DNA from: Cydia pomonella | Lineage: Eukaryota; Arthropoda; Insecta; Lepidoptera; Tortricidae | Assembly (NCBI RefSeq): GCF_033807575.1 | Contig: NC_084727.1 | Location: 6,200,001 to 6,264,000, forward strand | Length of the DNA stretch: 64,000 bases | Reading direction: 5' to 3' | Shown: piece by piece, positions 10,459 to 20,500 of the stretch | How positions within the stretch are numbered: the stretch's first letter is position 1 | How the letters are laid out: the number at the start of each line of letters is the position of its first letter | Notes under the pieces: model-generated | Database searches by the model: none | What the model was told of the DNA's origin: nothing | Seen by the model: the letters and a program-made list of their open reading frames with translations, nothing else | Made by a program: the position numbers and the translations under genes

Positions 10459-12113
10459 CACAGTGGATTTTGGGACCCGAAAAAGTGACATGGTTCAGTT
10501 TATCACAAAATCGAATAGGCCTACTTAAATGCACCCCAAAACAAGTTAAATTTTTTTCTGAAAACTTGTAGTATTTTTTCTAGACGAATTTCACAAACGC
10601 TCAATACGACCCCGGCAAATTATAAAAATTCTTTATATCGACAAAATGATACAGCTTAGCCAAAATCTGATGGTATAGTATCTTAGATATAATAATCTTC
10701 TATATGTGAGCTTAAATTGGCACATCAAAATGTAATATTTTAGGAGAAAATTCAATTTCCTTAATTTTTTTTGTAAATTTTTTTTCAAGGATATCCTATA
10801 GTTTGGGGATTCATTACAAGCACAGATGTATAGCTCTTTTCATGTTCTGCTTGCCTAATTTTTTTCGTATCCCTGAAGAGCGTTCTGAAATAAAAGGTTT
10901 TCCATTTTTTTATTCGTTTTCCGCGCCTAGGGTTGTCACAAAAATTTAAAATAATAGGGAATATGCATGGTACTCCAATTTAAAGTAAAGTGCTATTAAT
11001 CATCAGAAATACACTTGAAACTATCATATAACTACCAAAATGTTCACCGTGTTGCAATTCAATTAAGTAAGACGTAAAAAATAAAAAAAAGTAAAACCAT
11101 AAAGTACTTACTATTTATTATTAATCTTCATAGTAAAATAAAAATTATTATTAATCTTCATAGTAAAAGAAACACACACACACACACACACACACACAAT
11201 CAGTTCAGTTACACTGCTCAATCAGTTTCTTCTCCTGAATCATTATAATATGAAATGTAAATATTTGAATAAAAAGCTTTGACAAAATGTATACGATGTT
11301 TAAATGTTTCTTCTTTCACAAAATCAACAAGAAGTCACTTAGGGTTGTTTGTTTTTATTGAAATTTATATGAGATCACCCTCGTGGTATGAACTTTCGAA
11401 TAAAAAAAGAATTATCAAAATCGGTTAATAAACGACGAAGTTATCCTCGGACAAACATAAAAAATAAAAAAGCGACAAACATATGGTCGATTTGAGAACC
11501 TCCTCCTTTTTTTGATTTTCGTCGGTTAAAAATACCAGCAAAATAACATAATTACAGTCCACACACAAATAAACATTTATGCAAAGTGCTTTGGTGTGCT
11601 TTGCTCTTAAAGAAATTTCAGGCGCCAACTTTACTAAGAAATGTGGCAACCCTAGCATTTTTTTTTAAAGTTGTGAATCTCGGAACGACCGCTCTTTGGG
11701 GTTACGAAAAAAATTAAGCAAGTAGAACATGCAAAGAGCTATACATCTGTGCTTGTAATGAATCCCCAAACTATAGGACATCCTTGAAAAAAAATTTACA
11801 AAAAAAATTAAGGAAATTGAATTTTCTCCTAAAGTATTACATTTTGATGTGCCAATTTAAGCTCACATATAGAAGATTATTATATCTAAGATACTATACC
11901 ATCAGATTTTGGCTAAGCTGTATCATTTTGTCGGTATAAAGAATTTTCCCAATTTTCCGGGGTCGTATTGAGCGTTTGTGAAATTCGTCTAGAAAAAAAA
12001 CTACAAGTTATCAGAAAAAAATTTAACTTGTTTCGGGGTGCATGTAAGTAGGCCTATTCGATTTTGTGATAAACTGAACCATGTCACTTTTTCGGGTCCC
12101 AAAATCCACTGTG
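10459..12113. mobile_element. 1.65 kb foldback element with ~480 bp inverted arms
   Basis: The left arm (10459-10946) and right arm (about 11637-12113) are inverted copies, beginning CACAGTGGATTTTGGGACCC and ending with its complement. Five bases, CGCAG, are repeated at 10454-10458 and 12114-12118, consistent with a target duplication. The 690 bp centre carries a (CA)n run at 11168-11198 and no recognisable transposase. It is therefore a non-autonomous long-TIR DNA transposon, superfamily unknown. Confidence 0.85.
11168..11198. repeat. (CA)n microsatellite
   Basis: About 15 CA units in the centre of the foldback element. Confidence 0.95.
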
Positions 12114-12395
12114 CGCAGGTCGAAGCAGTCGTGCGTTCGTCAAGCACTACACCGAGCCAGGCCGAGAACGGCGAGCAGGAGCCGGTCCATGTGCGAACCC
12201 ACAAAAACCTTAGGATCGCCGACGACCTGGAACAACGGCGCACGGCACACAGCCTGGAACCTGCGCCATACGGCGAAAGCGGACAAACATGCCCCTTGGT
12301 AAGGTCGTGGTGCGCGAGATCGCGCTGGAGTAACGTGGAAAATATATGATTTATCTAGAAATTATCAATAAATCGCAACATTGGTAGCGGAGGTG
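12114..12395 (+). repeat. GC-richer segment disrupted by the foldback; possible solo LTR end
   Basis: Together with about 10330-10458 this forms the target into which the foldback inserted. It ends AATAAATCGCAACA|TTGGTAGCGG, which looks like an LTR polyadenylation region ending in CAACA followed by a primer-binding-like TTGGTAGCGGAGG. A TGTTG at 10286-10290 could be the LTR start. No long frame continues beyond, so this is a weak call. Confidence 0.3.
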
Positions 12396-12676
12396 GGGTA
12401 ACAACCATCAGGTAAAATCCTTTTAAATTAGAACATTTCGCTTACTCACAATCAAAACAACTATCGATGCATAAATAGCTACTGTTACTCACCAGACAAA
12501 GCTAAACCTCAGAAATAACATTAGTCAGTTTTTGGTTTTCCTCATCCTGTAGGTATCGACGCACTGGTGACGAGTCTTCTTAGAATTACAGTGAAGTCTA
12601 TCTTGTACCACTTTAGGCACAACCAAAATCGAGTTCAGAAATAAAATAGTGATTGCGTAAATTATTTGCTTTTGCA

Positions 12677-12858
12677 ATGGCTCCTCTACACGATGGGCCA
12701 TCATACTGGCCCACTAAGATAAGCCTTCGTGTAGCGGTAGTGGTGTCGATGGCTTATGGCGTAGCAGGATGGTGATGGTATGGCCACGGTGTCGGTTTTT
12801 CGTCCGCACGTCAAAGGTAGCGGGCTAGCGATGGTGCGTACGCATCTACACGACAGTG
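12677..12858. mobile_element. MITE, CTACACGATGGGCCATCATA family, copy 1
   Basis: Begins ATGGCTCCTCTACACGATGG and shares AGCGATGGTGCGT(A/C)CGC with the copy at 15718-15878. The right terminus is degraded. It lies just upstream of the reverse transcriptase element. Confidence 0.5.
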
Positions 12859-12936
12859 TTAATACTACACAATACCCAGAACTCTAAAGCTTAGAAATAG
12901 ATAGAGACCTTTATTTGCATACCAGATACCAGTTAT

Positions 12937-15099
12937 TTGCATCCCTCAAGTGGCCTTCATATTTTGAATTCTCGAAATGCTTGGATACTATCTCAACAAA
13001 ATTGGTACAATAGTGAAATTACTACCTTTCTTAGTAAATTCAGCGATCTTTATAATGGTTGTTTTAAGAAAAAGAAAAAAAGGCTGATGCAAATTGACGC
13101 TAAAGTATCGTGGATTACGGAGGGTATTAAAACTTCAAGCAAAATGAAGCGATTTCTGAATAATTTCGACAAGGAAAGGTGTAACGATTCTGTGGACGAG
13201 TATAGGAAGAAATATATCACTATTTTCAGACGTGTTATTAGGCATGCAAAAAGACATGCCGTTAATTTGGAAATGGACAGAGCGGTCAATAACAATAGAG
13301 AAATATGGAAAATAGTGAATAGGCACAGAAACAAGTCGAAGGCTAGGACTACTGAGAGACTTATCCTTAAAACAGATAAGGTCATCGTAGATCCACAGGA
13401 ACAGGCGGATATTTTCTCTAAAGTTTTCGATCACGGCGGTTCGTCAGTTACAAGTGATATTACCCTTGCTCTGAAAATGCTCGAAGATAACACGGAGAGG
13501 GTAAATACTGAAATGGTTTTTGATAGAGTGACACCACAAGAAATATCAAAATTGGTTATTAATATGAAACCCAAGTTATCGGCGGGTCATGACGAAATAC
13601 CCATAACTATTATAAAGGAAAATATAGATCTTTTATCGGAACCTCTTGCACAGTTCTTTAATAACTGTCTTGAGTCAGGCCTGTTTCCGGATCATTTAAA
13701 AACTGCCAAAATTCTGCCTATCTATAAAAAAGGTTGTAGGAGTGATCCAAATAACTATAGGCCTATATCTCTTTTACCTACTGTCTCAAAAGTTTTTGAA
13801 AAGCTGTTAAAGTCAAGATTGCTGCGCCATCTGGGCATGCATGATATCCTAAATAAAAGGCAATTTGGGTATCAAAAAAGTATTGGAACTAATGAGGCTA
13901 TAAGCACCTTGATTCATGACATTGTGACACAATTAAATGACAAACTCAAAGTAGCTGGAATTTTTCTGGATCTTAGCTCTGCTTTCGATACTGTGGATCA
14001 CAATATTTTGTTACGAAAGCTGGAGCACTACGGAATTAGAGGCAGTATGTTCAAAATATTTGAGTCTTATTTAGCGAACAGGACACAATTTATTGAACTA
14101 AGTTCAATTGTGGGTGTCACTGTAAGGGCGGCCAGGTCAAAAACAATGATGATCAGACGCGGAGTCCCGCAGGGCTCAATACTGGGTCCTTTATTTTTTC
14201 TTGTGTTTGTAAATGACTTGATCCCTTTCGTACAGAATACAGTGCCGCAAACAAAACTAGTAATGTATGCTGACGATACTAATGTTGTAGTTTCGGCGGA
14301 AAGCATGTTTGAGTTGAATGATACAGCAAATGCGGCATTAGTGGCTTGTAATAAATGGTTCACGGCTAATAATTTAAAATTAAACACGCATAAAACCAAT
14401 GTTATTTTGTTTTCCGCTACATCAAGGAAATCTGACACTTTAAGTATCACTTTAAATGGCAGCAAAATTGTACAGACAGAGGTTGTGAAGTTTTTGGGAG
14501 TCTATATCGACTCATTACTAAATTGGAAACAAGAACTCCAGACATTAAAGAATTCCTTGTGTTCAGCCTGCTATGCCCTGCGAAGTGTGCGCGATTTTAT
14601 TGACAAAAATCGACTTAAAGCTGTTTACCATGCACTAGTGGAGTCGAAATTGCGATTTAGCATCAAACTTTGGGGAAACAGCTATCAGTATAACACAGAA
14701 GCTGCCTTCGTACTTCAGAAAAGAGCTATAAGGACCATAGTGCGCATACCTCAAATAGCTTCTTGCAGGAGTCATTTTGTTGATCTCAATATCCTTACTG
14801 TTCCGTCACTATATACGCTCGTACTCTTGATAGACTTACTCAAACATCTAAATAAATATGAGAGCTCATCGGACAGTGAGAAAAGAATGGCTACCAGACG
14901 TAAGGATATAAAAGGCAACATTATCCCTAGGCTCAACGTTATGAAACATGCAGCAGACTATCAGGCTGTGTTCATGTTCAACAATCTGCCTACTGAATAC
15001 AAGTCTATTACAAATAGTAAAATCTTCAGTACTGGACTCAAACAGTATCTCTTGCAGAAATGTTATTACTCCATAGCAGATTTTATATTGGATGGCTGA
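12937..15099 (+). CDS. Reverse transcriptase of a 5'-truncated non-LTR retrotransposon
   Basis: An uninterrupted 720-residue frame. Residues 1-170 are a basic linker (KKKKKRLMQIDAKVSWITEG, FRRVIRHAKRHA). The reverse transcriptase follows in order: fingers NYRPISLLPTVSKVFEKLL, catalytic IFLDLSSAFDTVDH, RRGVPQGSILGPLFF, then the YADD box (VMYADDTNVVV), and FLGVYID before the thumb. All catalytic aspartates are present. The usual N-terminal apurinic endonuclease (about 230 residues) and ORF1 are absent, so the copy is 5'-truncated and probably cannot transpose. The motif style and the (AAT)n 3' tail suggest the CR1/L2/Jockey group. It lies between the two secreted-protein genes and is no part of either. 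The first ATG is used here, but the true element starts within truncated sequence. The lack of stops or frameshifts suggests recent insertion. Confidence 0.9.
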   Translation: MHPSSGLHILNSRNAWILSQQNWYNSEITTFLSKFSDLYNGCFKKKKKRLMQIDAKVSWITEGIKTSSKMKRFLNNFDKERCNDSVDEYRKKYITIFRRVIRHAKRHAVNLEMDRAVNNNREIWKIVNRHRNKSKARTTERLILKTDKVIVDPQEQADIFSKVFDHGGSSVTSDITLALKMLEDNTERVNTEMVFDRVTPQEISKLVINMKPKLSAGHDEIPITIIKENIDLLSEPLAQFFNNCLESGLFPDHLKTAKILPIYKKGCRSDPNNYRPISLLPTVSKVFEKLLKSRLLRHLGMHDILNKRQFGYQKSIGTNEAISTLIHDIVTQLNDKLKVAGIFLDLSSAFDTVDHNILLRKLEHYGIRGSMFKIFESYLANRTQFIELSSIVGVTVRAARSKTMMIRRGVPQGSILGPLFFLVFVNDLIPFVQNTVPQTKLVMYADDTNVVVSAESMFELNDTANAALVACNKWFTANNLKLNTHKTNVILFSATSRKSDTLSITLNGSKIVQTEVVKFLGVYIDSLLNWKQELQTLKNSLCSACYALRSVRDFIDKNRLKAVYHALVESKLRFSIKLWGNSYQYNTEAAFVLQKRAIRTIVRIPQIASCRSHFVDLNILTVPSLYTLVLLIDLLKHLNKYESSSDSEKRMATRRKDIKGNIIPRLNVMKHAADYQAVFMFNNLPTEYKSITNSKIFSTGLKQYLLQKCYYSIADFILDG

Positions 15100-15318
15100 C
15101 TATTAAATATTATTCCTTGTTTTGACATGTTTAATTTTTACTTAATAATTGTGTGTATATTTTGTGTTTGACTTGTGTATTGTATTTGACTTGCAATGGA
15201 ATGGTAATTTTAAAATCTTAACTATGTTTTTATTATAGTGAGTAAGGTGTACTGTACATATTCGACACAATGTATATTGTTATGAATAATAATAATAATA
15301 AAAAATAATAATAAAAAG
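15100..15318 (+). mobile_element. 3' UTR and (AAT)n tail of the non-LTR retrotransposon
   Basis: About 190 bases of T-rich 3' UTR after the TGA stop end in AATAATAATAATAA-type repeats at 15287-15318, the usual end of CR1/L2-like copies. No clear target duplication could be fixed. Confidence 0.7.
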
Positions 15319-15717
15319 ATGCCAGTATAATGTACAATGTATATATAGCAAACTGTCTAATTTCGTGTTCGTCTAGTTTAGTTTCGGTAAGGGAAAACAT
15401 CGTGAAGAAACTGGACTAACCTAAACCCAATAAGGTCCAATAATTTCCCTCTGATAGGTAGGAAGGCCTTTTGTGAAAACTAAACTAGTATTTACCAATT
15501 CTTAGTAGGTACGCTATAGGAAAATGATGATGACATCAGACAGTCAACAATTCCTGGAGAATACAAATAACGTTTTCCTTAATTCCTTTTTAGTGCCTAA
15601 CCAACAAAAAGGACGGGAAAATACAAAATAGAATTGAAATAGAACAAAGCTTGATTAAATAAATCCCTAAGCATACATCACACTCGAGGGGGCATTTTGC
15701 GGGCACGTCAGTTAATA

Positions 15718-15878
15718 ATGGCTCCACTACACGATGGGCCATCATACTAGCCCATTAAGATGGGCCAGCGATGGTGCGTCCGCGTCTACACGTGGCCTAT
15801 TCCATAGTGCGTGCTCTCAACCATCACGTCACGTGGCAATCTCGCTGATCTAGCGCTGAGCCATCGTGTAGAAGAGTC
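15718..15878. mobile_element. MITE, CTACACGATGG inverted ends, copy 2
   Basis: Starts ATGGCTCCACTACACGATGG and ends CCATCGTGTAGAAGAGTCAT, which are near-complementary over about 18 bases. It has a 160 bp body and no coding capacity. Confidence 0.7.
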
Positions 15879-15958
15879 ATAATGTTTCCAAATAAATGCG
15901 ACTGCGATATACATACATCTAAGTTTAAGAGTCTCATGAACCTAGTCCCCCTTATAGG

Positions 15959-16093
15959 TACAGTCAAGGTATTAAATATATACACGGACAAAGTGTTAAA
16001 AATATGTATACACTGCCTTAAAGTATAGGAAATAAGGTCGTGTATACATATTTTGTCACTTTGTCTGTATCGAGATTTAATAACTTGACTGTA
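15959..16093. mobile_element. mariner-type MITE (TACAGTCAAG...CTTGACTGTA)
   Basis: 135 bp with complementary ends and TA at both borders, as expected for Tc1/mariner targets. The inside is also partly palindromic (AATATGTATACAC ... GTGTATACATATT). Confidence 0.75.
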
Positions 16094-16095
16094 TA

Positions 16096-16600
16096 ATAGA
16101 GTGCTCACTCCATACATCAGATTTTAAACCAACACGTGTATTATTTTCGTAGTCGACATCTAGCATCGAGTAGCAGAAATATCAGTACCGGTACTTGACA
16201 CTACAGTTCGTTCGCGTTTAGAATGCAGTAAAATCATTACAAGCCGCCGGCCTAGCGATGCTCGTAACCAATCAAATCGTTCCCAATTAGAAAATATGCC
16301 TTCAAATGATCATTGTCAAACTATATTTTCTAATTGGGAACGATTTGATTGGTTACGGGCGTAGCTAGGCCGGCCGACAATAATGATTTTACTGCATTCT
16401 AAACGCGAACGAACTATAGATGTCTCTTGTGTCGCGACGGACGAAAATTGTATTGCAATTTACAACTAATAATTACAGGCAGAAGAAGTTGAAATTTCTG
16501 GTTAATCCGGTAATAATATTAGCTTAAAATTGTTGAGCATTAGACTTTTCGTTCGTTGCAATGTCTCTGTCTGATATGAAGAGGGAAGAGTAGCTTTTCT
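16096..16600. mobile_element. MITE family 'GTGCTCACTCCATACATCAG', copy interrupted by a palindrome
   Basis: Contains TGCTCACTCCATACATCAG, TTGACACTA, TAGATGTCTC, ATTTACAACTAATAATTACA, and TTGTTGAGCATTAGACTTTT, then CGTTCGTTGCAATGTC. Relatives lie at 20345-20601 and 56893-57420. The palindrome 16206-16413 was inserted into it at a TA. Confidence 0.6.
16206..16413. mobile_element. Near-perfect 92 bp palindrome inserted at TA
   Basis: Arms 16206-16297 and 16323-16413 are inverted copies (GTTCGTTCGCGTTTAGAATG ... CATTCTAAACGCGAACGAAC) around a 25-base loop. The flanks are CACTA before (plus the element's first bases CA) and TATAGATG after. The parent repeat reads CACTAGATG elsewhere, so TA was duplicated. 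This is a snap-back Tc1/mariner-like MITE. Confidence 0.8.
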
Positions 16601-17325
16601 CTAATGTAACGAAGTAACGGTACTTTTTCTATGAAATTCCATTTCGGGAGAAAACGGTTCCCACTTACTAAATCTTAACAAATGACTTTGATTTTGATGT
16701 ACATCGCTTCAGAATAATATATTCTAGGTTTATAGGTTTCGTTTTTTGAAAAAAAAAATTTTTTTTTGTTTTACAAATTTTGAAAAAAAGGAAATCCTAT
16801 AAACTTAGTTTTTCATTGTGTCAATAACATACTAAAAAATCATGGAGAATGGAAAAAAAAATTTGAGTTGGGCAAACGTTTTCTCTTTTTGTACTGACGA
16901 TTACGTTGTATAGGTACTTCCCTCTTAAGTACTTTACTCGCTCTAATTTCTTGGTAACTAAAATAACTTTTAGCAACGAACACATAGATTATATCGCAGT
17001 CGGATTGTATAATCCACCGTATTACATTACGGCGAGTGATGAATTTAAACGATTACCCAGATTGACATTGTGATACGTTCCTCAACGTTTATCCGCATTG
17101 TACTACTATTTAGATTGTAGGGAGACCATACTTGCAAAATAAAATAATGTCTAAATGAAAACAATTTTAAAAAGAAAATGGTAAATATACATTATGTTAC
17201 GTTTCAACGTAGATGTTCATGCCAAGTTTCATGCAATTTTAAAATGAGAACATAATTTTGTATTAGACCGGCTTTCTAGCGGCGAGTTCGTGTCACTCTT
17301 AAACATTGAGAAATTCTCCAAATCT

Positions 17326-17390
17326 GAGTCACCATCCCCTCTTCTAAACAAGCTAGTCGGTATATAAACACATGCAGAGTTAAGTCACAT
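17326..17390 (+). promoter_or_regulatory. Core promoter of secreted-protein gene 2
   Basis: GAGTCACCATC at 17326, TTCTAAACA at 17342-17350 and a TATATAAA box at 17361-17368, about 88 bases before the ATG at 17456. Order and spacing match gene 1. The TATA box here is closer to consensus. Confidence 0.65.
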
Positions 17391-17455
17391 AGCACTTTTA
17401 ATAATAGAACATAATTTCCCCGCGAGTCATTGACAGTTGGCAGCCATTTTTAAAG

Positions 17456-17518
17456 ATGGCGACGTGTGTTTACTTGCTGTTGGCGACTGTTTTGAGCTAC
17501 AGCTTGGTTGGTTCGTCT
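17456..17518 (+). CDS. Gene 2 exon 1: signal peptide
   Basis: 21 residues ending VGSS, donor TCT|GTAAGT, phase 0. It is the same length as gene 1 exon 1. The hydrophobic core is more leucine-rich. Confidence 0.85.
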
Positions 17519-20500
17519 GTAAGTAAAGTTTTATAATCATTTTAATTTTATTAATACCTCTCTCGTCGAATTATGGTCCCTATGACAGTGCCTTCAAGTC
17601 TGTCTAGGTTAGACTTATTTAAAAAAATAAACAAAAATAGGTACCTATGCTTTTATCGTATTTGCATTACTCAAATGTTACATTTCTAAATAAATTAATA
17701 AGTTATCGAAAAAATGTCTAAATAGTTATTTGTGCAACAAGAGAGGAAAGTTGGTTTTTCTTGCGAGTGTTGATTTTGAGTCCCGAGTAAGCGAAAGATT
17801 CTATAATTGAATCGAGATCAAAAACACGAGATGTAAAATAACTTAACTCTCGTGTGACACATACAACTTTTCACCTCGAGAACATATTAAAGGTCAAAAA
17901 AAGCGGCCAAGTGCGAGTCGGACTCGCCCATGAAGGGTTCCGTACCATTTATGACGTATTAAAAAAAAACTACTTACTAGATCTTGTTCAAAGCAATTTT
18001 CGGTGGAAGTTTGCATGGTAATGTATATCATATATATTTTTTTGATTTTCATTCTGTTATTTTAGAAGTTACAGGGAGGGGGGACACACATTTTACCACT
18101 TTGGAAGTGTCTCTCGCGCAAACTATTCAGTTTAGAAAAAAATTATATTAAAAACCTCAATATCATTTTTGAAGACCTATCCATAGATACCGCACACGTA
18201 TGGGTTTGATGAAAAAAGATTTTTTGAGTTTCAGTTCTAAGTATGGAGAACCCCCAAAATTTATTGTTTTTTTTTTTCTATTTTTGTGTGAAAATCTTAA
18301 TGCGGTTCATAGAATACATCCACTTACCAAGTTTATAGTTTCGGAAAAAAGTGGCTGTGACATATTGGACAGACAGACGGACATGACGAATCTATAAGGG
18401 TTCCGTTTTTTGCCATTTGGCTACGGAACCCTAAAAAATTTAACATCAAGTAAAGTTAACCACATTTATTTACATTAATGAATGAAAGGCATCATCATTA
18501 TGACGAAAGCTTGTCTCACTCCCTGTAGGGCTAAGATGGTCGGCGTTGTATAATATGTCACCATGCCTGTCACGTTCTAACAAGCATGTAAGCGCGAAAG
18601 TGACGGGCATAGTGACAAGTGATAAAAATGGAACCATGCTGCCACCGCTGAAGTGACGAAACTGCGACTTTCGTGACGAAAGTAGGCTTGTTCGAGCTGC
18701 CGAGATGAAAAATATTTTACGTGACAGTTTTACGTTAGTACAGCCGCCATCAGATATATCGGAGCGGCCGAGGTGCTCAAAAATATCTGAACACGCACTC
18801 TAACGCCTTAACAATAAAGGCGTGTTCAGATATTTGTGGGCACCTCGGCCGCTCCGATATATCCGATGGCGACTTTACAACGGAGTATTAAAAATTAACT
18901 GTCATAGAGGTCATTATTCAACGCGAGAGGTTATAAGACTTATAAGTTATGTAATTAGTAATGTATGGGTCTTGTTATCCATAAGCGCTGGTGGCCTAGC
19001 GGTAAGAGCGTGCGACTTGCAATCCGGTGGTCGCGGGTTCAAACCCCGGCTCGTACGAATGAGTTTTTCTGAACTTATGTACGAAATATCATTAGATATT
19101 TACCAGTCGCTTTTCGGTGAAGGAAAACATCGTGAGGAAACCGGACTAATCCCAACAAGGCCTAGTTTATCCTGTTGGAAGGTCTGATGGCAGTCGCTTT
19201 CGTAAAAACTAGTGCCTACGCCAAATCTTGGGATTAGTTGTCAAGCGGACCCCAGGCTCCCATGAGCCGTGGCAAATGCCGGGACAACGCGAGGAAGAAG
19301 AAGAAGATGGGTCTTGTTATCCGAAATAAATGATTAAATAAAATAAAGTTATAATGTATGATCCTTCGGCATCAATTTTTTTTAGAAAATAAATATTTTG
19401 TCGCTAACTGTTAGTACAGCATCAGTATATATTTATAGCAGAGGTGCTAAGCTACTAGTTTTGCTGATTGTACATTGTACATTTTTATAAGACCATGTGT
19501 TATCGATCGTTGATATGACGTTCAAAATATACCAATATATCTTGGAGTGAGTTCTCTTGATGTTCAGGTAGGAAGGTATATAGAAATGTCTAAAAGGATT
19601 CGGCTTCGCCTCGGCCGACAATTAGATGTGATCAGTAGCTTTCTCATTTGCTGGCCAATGTGTGTATTTTACTATATTTCATTATTATACTATATTTCAT
19701 TCCTGATGCTCTGAAAGTCGGTCGTTGTTGTTCTAATAAGTGTGCAGAAAATGATACGTTTCGGATCTAGAGCACTTTCTGAGTACTATTTATTAAAAAG
19801 TAATTAAAATTTTGGTTTTGTTGTACAATTTCCATTCATTCATTCATTTTTTTTCTTATTCGTGAAGTATCGTCATTTATCAGAACAATCTGATAAATGA
19901 AGATATTTTTACCAAAATGTTTAACTGTAAGTTATCAAGAAATGCTACTAAAGTTTATACTTAGTCGTTTTATTAAATGCACATGTATTTTACTTTCCTC
20001 GTATTCGAAATGAAAAGTAGAGTAACATCCGTTGGTCAACAATCTAATATTATTTCTACGCGCGAGGGAACAGAAAAGTCGCAACTTCGTTTTGCGCAGC
20101 GAGCCGTAAGTTGCAGAGAGCCGGAGAGCAGAAAAAATTTACTCTAAAATAAATAAATAATAATATATTGTAATTAATGCCTTACTTAATTAATGGTATA
20201 CGCTTTAAGGAAAACCTTAGCCGTTTTAGACTTTATCGACTCGCAAGCCGCTCAGCGATAAGGAATATCCGGCCGGATTATGTGTACCTATTTGAGTGGG
20301 AGCTATTTAGTTATACCCGCCGTTATATTTCTTGAACGTAATCTTAGAGAAATAAGAAGTAATAGAATGCTCACTCCATACATCAGGGTTGGTACCAAAA
20401 TGCTTATTATTTCCGCATCGGGTAGCGGAACTCTCAGTACTGCTACTCGACAATAGATATCGCGGCGCAAACAAAAAGTCTAATGCTCAACGATTTTCCG

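Noticed and set aside
12038..12349. 103-codon frame overlapping the foldback border
   Set aside because: It spans a transposon arm and its target sequence, so it cannot be a single gene. No recognised motif.
13050..14465. Long frames on the - strand opposite the reverse transcriptase
   Set aside because: They are shadows of the coding frame, with no domain of their own.
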